From: Phyllobacterium sophorae
GTDB taxonomy: Bacteria > Pseudomonadota > Alphaproteobacteria > Rhizobiales > Rhizobiaceae
Assembly: GCF_003010965.1 (NCBI RefSeq)
Contig: NZ_PGGM01000005.1
Span: forward strand, 1 to 64,000
Direction: 5' to 3'
Length of the DNA: 64,000 nt
Positions within the stretch are counted from its first letter, which is position 1, and each line of letters starts with the position of its first letter. This document shows positions 56,535 through 64,000 of this stretch, piece after piece. The notes beneath the pieces are model-generated. The model did not search any database and was not told the DNA's origin. It saw nothing but the letters and a program-made list of their open reading frames with translations. The position numbers and the translations under genes are program-made.

Positions 56535-57092
56535 TTACGACTTCAATGTGACAAGCCTTATAACCGTTCCGCCGTAGGGACGCTCCTCAACAATGCGGAA
56601 TCGCGGATCGAGATCGACCATCGCCTCGGCCTCTTCTTCAAGCACCAGAAGTGTGTCGGGATTGAGCCAGCCGCCGTCAAGCGCGGATTTGAATGCCATT
56701 TCGCCAAAGCCCCTGCCATAGGGCGGATCGGCGAAAACCAGATCAAACGGCTCAATGGTTCCCGCATCTCCAAGCTTGGTCGCGTCGCGACGGAAAATCT
56801 TGGTGTTGCCGAGCAGGCCAAATGTTTCGACATTGGTGCGGATCAGCCCACGCCCTTCTGTCGATTCCTCGATGAAAACGCCATAGCGTGCACCGCGTGA
56901 CAGGGCTTCAAGACCAAGCGCACCCGTCCCGGCGAAAAGATCGAGAACGCGAGTCGATTCAAATTTTTCCGGATAATTGTGTACCAGAATGTTGAAGAGG
57001 CTTTCACGCGTCCGGTCGGTCGTCGGCCGGATCGCGTTGGAGCCTGGCGTCGCCAAAGCGCGCCCGCGAAATTTTCCGCCGACAATCCGCAT
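56535..57092 (-). CDS. rsmD: 16S rRNA (guanine966-N2)-methyltransferase
   Basis: A 185-residue SAM methyltransferase. MRIVGGKFRGRALATPG, RPTTDRTRESLFNIL, SAM site DLFAGTGALGLEAL (from 51) and catalytic D122-P-P-Y125 are diagnostic for RsmD, which modifies G966 of 16S rRNA. It starts 12 bases after the pseudouridine synthase gene, so two rRNA-modifying enzymes share a transcript. Confidence 0.96.
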   Translation of the reverse strand: MRIVGGKFRGRALATPGSNAIRPTTDRTRESLFNILVHNYPEKFESTRVLDLFAGTGALGLEALSRGARYGVFIEESTEGRGLIRTNVETFGLLGNTKIFRRDATKLGDAGTIEPFDLVFADPPYGRGFGEMAFKSALDGGWLNPDTLLVLEEEAEAMVDLDPRFRIVEERPYGGTVIRLVTLKS

Positions 57093-57104
57093 CAGAGCAT
57101 GCCC

Positions 57105-59033
57105 TTAAGATTTAGGCTTGTTGCCGCGTGGCGGGCGACCCGCACCACCGCCGGAGCCACCACGTGGTGAGCCGCTACGAGGTGCTGCACTTTTCGGGCC
57201 ACCATAAGGCCGGTCGCCGCCCTTGCCATCCTGACGGCCAGGAGCACGCGTCGGCTTGCCGCTGGCGCCGTAGGGACGTTCTGAACGGTTTGGCCGCTCA
57301 GACTGGGCTGGTTTGTCGCCCCGAGCTTCGCGCTCTTTCAATTCGGCACGTTCTCTCTTGCCTACGCGTGGCGGGCGAGCGGGACGCGTGTCTTCGCGTG
57401 TACCTTCGGGTCGGTTCGATCCGAAAGCCCGCTTCGGACGCTCTGCCCCGTCATCATCACCGCGCGGCGGGCGCGGAGAATAGCTGCGCGGCTTGTCGCC
57501 GCCGGCAAATCCACCGGCAGGACGGTCCGTTCTTGGCCTGTCGCGATCTTCCCGGGGGCGATCCCCGGCCGAGCGTTCACTGGGAGAACGGGCTGGGCGC
57601 GCCGCGCCTTCACCGAAACGCTTTGGCTTGTCGGGACTCGCGCCCTCCGAACGATTGCGCTGGTTACGCGATTCCACAGCTTTGGCACGCGCCGCACCCA
57701 TGGGACGGGCGCCGGGCGCCATCCAAACATTGGCCGAGCGGGATTTACGCGGAGCAAGTGCCTCGTCCTCCTTGCGCTCGCGATCCGCTTTCGATGCGAC
57801 GCCGCCGCGTGGCTTTTGTTCACCGTCGCGGGGTGGCCGGGCTGGCCGCTCGTCGCGAGCTCCCCTTGCTGGCCGGTCATCACGGCTCGCGCGCGGTGCT
57901 GCCGGTCGGTCCGTAGGGGCCGTCGTCCAGCGCGAAAGATTCTCTTCCCGCTGTTCATCTTTGGATTTGCGCGGCGGGCGCTTCTTAGCCACAGGCGCGC
58001 TTGAAATCCATTCGGACGAGCGGCGCACAGGACGTTCGCGTGCTTCTGCAGATGGCTGCTGCACGGCCTCGCCTTTCACAGCTTCGTTTGAAAACACATT
58101 GATGATCGGTGCATCGAAATCCGCACCCGACTCTTCGATCAGCCGTTCGCCGAGCTGGTCGCGCAAGGTGCGACCGTTCATTTCCCGTACGGAGCCTTCC
58201 GGAAGGTCGCCAAGCTGGAACGGCCCATAGGATATGCGGATCAGGCGATTGACCGAAAGTCCAAGTGCGCCGAGCACATTTTTGACTTCCCGGTTCTTGC
58301 CCTCGCGCAGCCCAACCATGATCCAGACATTCGAGCCTTGTTCGCGCTCCAGCGTCGCTTCGATTGCGCCGTAGAAGACGCCATCGACAGCGATGCCGTC
58401 TTTTAATGTATCGAGCTTTTCCTGGGTGACGCTGCCATGCGCGCGAACGCGGTAACGGCGGAGCCAGCCGGTGGAAGGCAACTCCAGCGCGCGGGAAAGT
58501 CCCCCATCATTGGTCAGAAGCAAAAGGCCCTCAGTATTAATATCGAGGCGGCCAACGGACAGAACGCGCGGCATATCCTTGGGCAACGATTCAAAGACCG
58601 TCTGGCGCCCTTCCGGGTCGCGGTTCGTCGTCACCAAGCCCGCAGGCTTATGATAGAGCCACAGCCGGGTACGCTCCTTTTCCGGCAGCGGCTTGCCATC
58701 CACTTCGATGCGATCGGTGCGCAGAACATTGATGGCGGGGCTTTCCAACCGCTTGCCATTTACGGAGACACGGCCGGCGGCAATCATGGTTTCGGCCTCG
58801 CGCCGCGAAGCTATGCCGGCACGGGCCAGACGCTTGGCAATTCGCTCACCTTCTTCGACAGGTGCTTGGTCATGCGATGTGCGTGCTACAAAACCGCGCT
58901 TTGCGGGAGCTGCATCATCGAACTTGCGTGGCCCCTTGGAACCGAAATGGCTGCCGCCGCCGTCCTTCTTGTCGAAGCTGCGCTTTTCAAAGGGGCGTTT
59001 CCCGCCCTTTTTGTCGTCATTTGAACTTGTCAT
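57105..59033 (-). CDS. RluB-type 23S rRNA pseudouridine synthase with long basic tail
   Basis: A 642-residue protein. After a charged 60-residue leader come an S4 domain (about 62-110: [20 protein letters not shown]) and the RsuA/RluB catalytic domain with D164 in [13 protein letters not shown] and [20 protein letters not shown]. These enzymes isomerise uridine in 23S rRNA (U2605 for RluB). Residues about 310-642 are Arg/Lys/Pro/Gly-rich, with repeated R-P-A-R, D-R-P and S-E-R-P units, and are almost surely disordered; usual RluB is near 300 residues. Confidence 0.92.
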   Translation of the reverse strand: MTSSNDDKKGGKRPFEKRSFDKKDGGGSHFGSKGPRKFDDAAPAKRGFVARTSHDQAPVEEGERIAKRLARAGIASRREAETMIAAGRVSVNGKRLESPAINVLRTDRIEVDGKPLPEKERTRLWLYHKPAGLVTTNRDPEGRQTVFESLPKDMPRVLSVGRLDINTEGLLLLTNDGGLSRALELPSTGWLRRYRVRAHGSVTQEKLDTLKDGIAVDGVFYGAIEATLEREQGSNVWIMVGLREGKNREVKNVLGALGLSVNRLIRISYGPFQLGDLPEGSVREMNGRTLRDQLGERLIEESGADFDAPIINVFSNEAVKGEAVQQPSAEARERPVRRSSEWISSAPVAKKRPPRKSKDEQREENLSRWTTAPTDRPAAPRASRDDRPARGARDERPARPPRDGEQKPRGGVASKADRERKEDEALAPRKSRSANVWMAPGARPMGAARAKAVESRNQRNRSEGASPDKPKRFGEGAARPARSPSERSAGDRPREDRDRPRTDRPAGGFAGGDKPRSYSPRPPRGDDDGAERPKRAFGSNRPEGTREDTRPARPPRVGKRERAELKEREARGDKPAQSERPNRSERPYGASGKPTRAPGRQDGKGGDRPYGGPKSAAPRSGSPRGGSGGGAGRPPRGNKPKS

Positions 59034-59110
59034 GGAATGTTTGCCTTTCAGCAGGGCTCACTACCAGCTATGACGTGCTCTTGCGAGTAAATTCTGGACA
59101 ATGAGACGGC

Positions 59111-59563
59111 GTGAACCAAAAAACTGACCCAATGAGTGTGGCTTTGACTGAAGCGCATGGCGCCGCAGCGCGTGGCGAAGTGCCCATCGGTGCCGCTCTG
59201 GTCAAGGATGGAACCATCCTTGCCAGCGCGGGAAACCGTACGCGCGAGTTGAACGATCCCACCGCTCATGCGGAAATTATTGTTATTCGCGAAGCCTGCC
59301 AGATTCTCGACAATGAACGCCTTACCGGGTGCGATCTCTATGTGACGCTCGAGCCATGCACCATGTGTGCCGCCGCGATCTCGTTCGCCCGCATCAGGCG
59401 GCTCTACTACGGCGCGCAAGATATCAAGGGCGGCGGGGTGGAAAACGGGGCTCGGTTTTACGCGCAGCCCACCTGTCTGCATGCGCCGGAAGTCTATTCC
59501 GGATTCAAGGAGCAGGAGGCGGAAGTCATTCTCAAGGAATTCTTCCGCACCAAAAGACTCTAG
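59111..59563 (+). CDS. tadA: tRNA-specific adenosine deaminase
   Basis: A 150-residue zinc deaminase that converts A34 to inosine in tRNA-Arg(ACG). H53-A-E55 and P82-C-T-M-C86 form the zinc/catalytic site; RGEVPIGAALV is the family start. The first codon is uncertain: GTG at 59111 or ATG at 59132. Divergent from the pseudouridine synthase; its last four bases overlap the convergent DUF4105 gene. Confidence 0.95.
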   Translation: MNQKTDPMSVALTEAHGAAARGEVPIGAALVKDGTILASAGNRTRELNDPTAHAEIIVIREACQILDNERLTGCDLYVTLEPCTMCAAAISFARIRRLYYGAQDIKGGGVENGARFYAQPTCLHAPEVYSGFKEQEAEVILKEFFRTKRL

Positions 59564-60585
59564 TTTTCAACGCGGATTTTCGCAGAGAAATCCGGATCAT
59601 TATCGGCATCCAGGGCGCGCTGGTTGATCAGGGCTGATTTGATCACCTCGACCAGCGGCCGCTGCCGGTCGATGGCGCCAAGGTCGTAAAGGTAGCCCGG
59701 CAGATAGCCCGACAGGACAATACGATAGTCGAGCGGAATATCCGGCGTTATCGCACGCACCATGTCGAAAATTACGCTCGTGCAGTTGGCCGTTATCGTG
59801 TTGTAGAATTTTGCAGTCGTGGCCAGTTGGTTGGCATTGTTGAGGTAGGACAGAAACAGCGCCTGGCGGGTCTCCGGCTTGAGGTTGATGCGGTAGCGAT
59901 AGACGTCTTCCTTGCGGATATTGGTGCGCAGGCGAACGATGTCGCGCTCGTCGGCAGCGATCATGGCCAGTTCGAACTCCTTGAAGAAACCACCAATTTC
60001 CGAAAATTGCTCGTGCCGTTCCTTGCGGATTTCCGCCGAAAAAACAACGTGATCGCCATTGTTGAAGCCGAAGCTGACCAATGTATGGGCAATGGCAGGA
60101 TTGGACCAATAGGACAGAAACACATCGACCGATGCCAGATCCTGAAGATCATAGGTACGGACCTCCCAGCGCGGCGTGAAATCCGCCGGCGTCCGCCATT
60201 CGAAATTGCGCACATTGGACAACGTCACATAGTTGCCGTTGAGCGTACCGGTCACGGTCTGCGCTACATCTTCAGCCCAGATACGGTTCAGGGACGGCGT
60301 GATCGTACTCCACCAGTATCCAAGGCCAATCATCAATGGGATCAAGACGATCAGCGCACGGCGCGGGCGTCCCTTGAATTCAAGCCACAGCACCGCGAAG
60401 CCGGCAGCTGCCCAGAGAATAAGACAGCCAATATTTCCGGCAACACCAAATGGCAATTGGTACCAGAGCGCAAATCCGCCCCAGAGGAAACCAAACAACG
60501 TCAGCAGGACAAGCAGGATCAGTCCAAGAAAGCGCAGGATGAACAATTGTTGCGGTCCTCGATTGGAAGGATGGAAGCGACGCAT
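59560..60585 (-). CDS. DUF4105 membrane protein
   Basis: A 341-residue protein with three N-terminal helices (about 15-90) and a DUF4105 domain (ASVDVFLSYWSNPAIAHTLV, then FYNTITANCTSVIFDMVRAI). The His/Cys pattern (TANCTS) recalls papain-like folds, but activity is untested. ATG at 60585 (MRRFHPSNRG) is preferred over 60606 by position. Function unknown. Confidence 0.88.
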   Translation of the reverse strand: MRRFHPSNRGPQQLFILRFLGLILLVLLTLFGFLWGGFALWYQLPFGVAGNIGCLILWAAAGFAVLWLEFKGRPRRALIVLIPLMIGLGYWWSTITPSLNRIWAEDVAQTVTGTLNGNYVTLSNVRNFEWRTPADFTPRWEVRTYDLQDLASVDVFLSYWSNPAIAHTLVSFGFNNGDHVVFSAEIRKERHEQFSEIGGFFKEFELAMIAADERDIVRLRTNIRKEDVYRYRINLKPETRQALFLSYLNNANQLATTAKFYNTITANCTSVIFDMVRAITPDIPLDYRIVLSGYLPGYLYDLGAIDRQRPLVEVIKSALINQRALDADNDPDFSAKIRVEN

Positions 60586-60654
60586 TATCCTTATAGAGGA
60601 AAACAATGGACCGAGGCATCTGTCCGTTCAATTTTTTGGACGAGGTGGTTCAGA

Positions 60655-63454
60655 CTAGAATCGTACGGTCAGATCGGCCCGCACGCCATGGTCCTGAACC
60701 TCGCTGGCAACCTGTCCCTGGTAGTACAGGCTGAAGGTTGTAGCCGATGCGAGATCGACATCGAATCCCACTTCGAGCAGCGCCGCATCGCGCGCTATCG
60801 GGAGTCCAGAAATTTCGAACGCATTCATTCCCGTAAAAGCAAGGCGCGATAGCGGTGTGATATCGCCATAAGCATGGCGCCAACCAATCATACCGCGCAT
60901 CGTCGCTTCCATCGACCCTATTGGCAGCTGCGTCGATGCACGCAGCCCGAGCGTGCTGAATGTTATGTCGGTGTTTGAGGAGCTGGCCGAAAGTACGGCA
61001 GAGCCGCCCTCTTCAGCAAAGCCGTCGAGGTGGAGATTGGCATAGGACAGATTGGCGAAAGGTTCGAGGTCGACACTCCCGGCCTTGATCCGATAGCCCA
61101 ATTCGCCGAAAATCTGGGCCGTTCCGCCATCATAGTCTGCCGTTAGACGCTCCCGCGATCCCGTGAACTGAACCAACCGATCAGTGCTGATATCGTGCCA
61201 CGTATAGCCTGCGCCGGACCGCAGACTTAGCGCGCCGAATTCTGCGCCACCGTAGATGCCAAGATGGATACTATCGATCGAGGAGGAGGCATCAAGGCTG
61301 GTTTCATCGATACTGGCGTAACTATAGCCTGCGAGAATACCTAGCCGCCCATTATCCCCGATGGGAGCGTCGCCGCCGATCAGAAGACCGCCCAGGGATC
61401 GGTCCACACCTGGTACATTATCGTTGCTGTCCCAGTCTGCCCATGAACCGAAGCCCTGTCCCCATACAGCAAACTGATCAGTTGCTACGGCATCGGGTTC
61501 GGTGCCGGCCGGACCGTAAGCCAGTATTGGTATTGCCGGCGCGGCAACACCACCGAACGCGGCACGCAGCCGATTATTCTCGGCATCCCTGATGAACCGG
61601 CTGTCATCGAGCAGCACACTTGTTATGGAGACATGGATCTCGCCCGGAAGCTGGGCAATAGTCAAAGGCGCAGTTGCAGCATCGAGTCCCAACATGTTCT
61701 GGACCAGAGGATGATCCCCAGCCGGATTGTTCGCGATAAAATCGTCAATGGACTGCGCGGCATTCCGCTGATTGGGCGTTTCCGCCAGATCCGAAATGGC
61801 AATATTGTTGCGGCGCAAAGTCAGCATGACGTTGTTCGGGTCATAGGTCAGCGTGGGATCAAGGAATTGTAGATTGGACGAGACATCCGTGAACCGAGTG
61901 CCATTCAAACCCCCCATAGCGGAAAGAATGGTGTAGTCCGTCTGAAAGCGCCATTTTCCTGTTGACGCGATGACATCAACATGTCCGGCGAGGGCGGCAA
62001 CTCCGGAGACGAGTGTCTTGTCGTTGCTGCCAGCCGGATCGACCTCCACGCGATAGACCGATCCTTGATTGGACGTGAGATCGCCATTAACGCTGATTGT
62101 GCCGATGGAGTTGCCCGGCGAGAGCACACCGCCATCGCCGATCGCCGTGGAGCCTAGTGTGCCGTTGCCGCCCAGCAAGGTGCCAGCGCCAATATCGATC
62201 ACCCCGCCAAGCGTACCGTTGACGATGAGTTGGCCACCCATGACATGGGTGCTACCGGTAAAGCCACCGCTGTTGCCGGTCAGGATTGTCCTGCCGGAGG
62301 CCATATTCAACGTTCCGGCACCGCTCATACCAGGCGAGAACACGTACGAGATCTGATTGTGATTGAAATTGATCGCGCCGGTGCCTTGCCCGAAGGCGAT
62401 GGTATCAGCCTGCAAGGTGCCACCTTCGAGATTGATGGTACCGTTTGCCGATCGATCCGCTGCTTACCACAGCGCCTTCGCCGACCGTCAACGTCCCATT
62501 GCCCCGCGAACCGACGTTGAGCACATCGCCGGCCGCAAGGATCGAACCGCTTCCGGTTACGACAACAGTGCCGGTTCCTGCCCCCGGGAGGATGCTCTGA
62601 GAGGCAAGACCTTCTCCCCCGCCGATTTCCGTGATTCCGGCACTGCGGACGGAACCACCATTCGCCACAGTCATGGAGCCTGTGCCACCCAGCCCCACAA
62701 ACAGGTTCTGGCCTGTATCCAGCAGCGCATCTGTCCCTTGAACGGTGACTGTCCCATCACCTCCTGCCAGCCTTCCGATTGCAACTGCAACGGAACTTTG
62801 AACGGTACCGCCGGCGGCGATCCCCAACGTGCCGGTTCCGCCTTGCCCAACCAACAGGCGTTCGCCGGGGGCCCAGAATGAATCCGTTCCTGCAACGCGA
62901 ACGACGCCTATGCCGCCCGGACTGAGCCCTATCGCCGATCGGGGAACAGAGCCATCAATGGCGATACCGTCATTGACCACCCTGGCACCATTCTCGATTG
63001 TCAACGAGCCTGTCCCGCTTTCGCCGACGACAAGAAGATTCCCAAAATTGAAAGTGGAACCCTCTCCCGTCACAATGACATCGCCGACGCTTCCGGAGAA
63101 TACGCCGATGCGGGAATGTTTGAATGACCCGGTGGGATTGTCCGTTCCCAGGAAGACAATACCACCATTGCTGATGGATAACGCGCCCTGTTGCGACGCT
63201 CCTACGTAAAGGACATATCCGGCATTCCATGGGTTCGGTTTGACGCCCACGCCGGCATCAGGGTCGGTAAGCACGTCGCCGCTGACCACAACCTCTTGCG
63301 CAATGGCGTTATCCCGCACCTCCGCGAGGCCGATAGTGAGCAGGATAAGAAGCAGGTATTTTTTCCAAATACCCCTATTGATCTTGTCCGCCAGTGATCG
63401 CGTCACCGGAACAGAAACCACATCAAAACCGCCACCATGGTGAATTTCGCTCAT
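60655..63454 (-). pseudogene. Autotransporter (type Va secretion), broken by a frameshift
   Basis: Two adjacent frames form one autotransporter. The upstream part, from ATG 63454 (MSEIHHGGGF, AAGG upstream), has an extended signal region (KKYLLLILLTIGLAE) and a passenger of repeated V-G-x-x-G-x-G-x-L-x-V units as in TIGR04393 T5SS repeats, ending off-frame at a stop near 62405. The downstream part carries VMGGQLIVNGTLGG-type repeats and a 12-strand autotransporter barrel (about the last 270 residues) ending HGVRADLTVRF, with terminal Phe. Removing one A from the AAA run at 62444-62446 (minus strand) joins the frames as GSIGNGTINLEGGTLQADT. Either a real mutation or a sequencing error. Confidence 0.85.
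62444..62446 (-). other. Frameshift site in autotransporter
   Basis: On the minus strand the run AAA follows ATCGGC. With two A instead of three the reading continues G-N-G-T-I-N-L-E-G-G into the downstream frame. The run is too short for ordinary slippage-type phase variation. Confidence 0.75.
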
Positions 63455-63520
63455 CTTTGCCTTGGCAGTGAAAAACAGCCAATGCCAGAGAACAGAGCGC
63501 CCCCAATTCAAGCATGGGGA

Positions 63521-63536
63521 TAATACTATAGTATTA
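63521..63536. promoter_or_regulatory. 16-bp perfect palindrome upstream of the autotransporter
   Basis: TAATACTA followed by TAGTATTA, about 67-82 bases before the ATG at 63454, in the gap between the two autotransporter paralogues. Size and symmetry suit an operator of a small dimeric regulator. Confidence 0.45.
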
Positions 63537-63644
63537 GTGTCATCACAATCTATGCATTTTGATGTAGTTGGTTGTACTTCTGCAATAGCAGCAAGCCTGC
63601 CACGCGACCTGCATATCCGGGCACATACTGCCTGTTAAACTGAT

Positions 63645-64000
63645 TCAGAACCTCACATTGAGGTTGGCCCTCAAACCGTGGTCCTGAACCCTGCTGGCGA
63701 TCTGCCCCTGATAGGACAGGCCAATCGTCGTATTTTGAGCTATGTCCATGTCGAACCCCGCCGCCAGCAATGCCGCGTCGCGCGCGATGGGCAGACCGGA
63801 GATGTCAAAGATATTGGCTCCAGCAGAGGCGCTCGTGGAAACAGGTGTGATATCGCCGTAGGCATGACGCCATGCGGCCGTGCCCCGCAGCCTGGTATCG
63901 GCAAAACCAAATGATAGTTCTGTCGATGCGTGCAGGCCGAGCGTGGTGTAGGTCACATCATTGTTGGATACCGCACCCGATAGTGCCGCCGTTCCGCCCG
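63645..64000 (-). CDS. Second autotransporter, C-terminal barrel end (partial)
   Basis: The last 118 codons of a gene continuing past the window's right end. It encodes the final strands of an autotransporter beta-barrel ending HGLRANLNVRF. Over 117 aligned residues it is about 62% identical by hand count to the C-terminus of the neighbouring frameshifted autotransporter, so the two are tandem duplicates. GLPIARDAALL and WRHAYGDITP are shared. The passenger domain lies outside the window. Confidence 0.9.
   Translation of the reverse strand, partial: GGTAALSGAVSNNDVTYTTLGLHASTELSFGFADTRLRGTAAWRHAYGDITPVSTSASAGANIFDISGLPIARDAALLAAGFDMDIAQNTTIGLSYQGQIASRVQDHGLRANLNVRF

Noticed and set aside
62444-62446. 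Phase variation by slippage in the autotransporter
   Set aside because: The run is only three A; contingency loci normally use much longer homopolymers or short tandem repeats, none of which I see here.

Overview
The window looks like chromosomal DNA of an alphaproteobacterium of the order Hyphomicrobiales (Rhizobiales), possibly close to Phyllobacterium, Brucella/Ochrobactrum or Mesorhizobium. I infer this from protein families and gene orders: fdsGBA-fdhD-fdsD, urtABCDE, pmbA-cysQ-DUF4170-acyltransferase-waaA-lpxK, mutL-DUF2093, ppx-rlmE, and small rhizobial proteins such as a 46-residue MAKGQQRSNRE-type peptide. The species cannot be fixed by eye. I saw no rRNA, tRNA, CRISPR array or complete insertion sequence.

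Layout. 1-112 is the 3' end of an IS110-family transposase. 127-9824 holds metabolic and housekeeping genes: MAPEG protein, a LysR regulator divergent from a PRISE-type reductase, DinB, guaB, a Tat-exported metallo-beta-lactamase-fold protein divergent from a DHA2 exporter, rlmE and a Ppx/GppA protein with a very basic N-terminal extension. 9825-15246 is a loose region of small genes (membrane peptide, basic peptides, cold-shock protein, RcnB-like protein) plus a RibD-type reductase and dadA. 15250-22787 is a translationally coupled alpha-2-macroglobulin/PBP1C pair. 22866-26195 has a LysR regulator, a small protein and an AT-richer GH20 hexosaminidase that looks acquired.

26439-32545 is the NAD-dependent molybdenum formate dehydrogenase operon fdsGBA-fdhD-fdsD. 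It is preceded by a LysR gene whose stop codon lies inside a 25-bp LysR-type palindrome. 33609-39275 is the urea ABC transporter urtABCDE, with a good sigma-54 promoter match in front of urtA, as expected for nitrogen control. 39586-42466 holds a DUF442 protein, a type Ic aminotransferase and glutaryl-CoA dehydrogenase.

42607-49469 covers mutL, DUF2093, a YbaY-like lipoprotein and the lipid A/Kdo cluster (lpxK, waaA, DUF374 acyltransferase, DUF4170, cysQ-like). 49456-60585 has pmbA/tldE, a Kef-type antiporter, a patatin, a pair of M16 peptidases (one active, one with its metal site lost), rsmD, an RluB-type pseudouridine synthase with a roughly 330-residue basic tail, tadA and a DUF4105 membrane protein. 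60655-64000 contains two tandem autotransporter paralogues: the first is broken by a single-base frameshift, and the second runs off the window.

Most of the window is ordinary core genome with dense operons and 1-14 bp overlaps. The points most worth a second look are the frameshifted autotransporter, the LysR operators at 1556-1572 and 32633-32657, the sigma-54 urt promoter, the PRISE reductase lacking its catalytic tyrosine, the acquired hexosaminidase, and a small gene at 10642-10824 with its own ribosome site and terminator. I found no clearly new multi-gene system.
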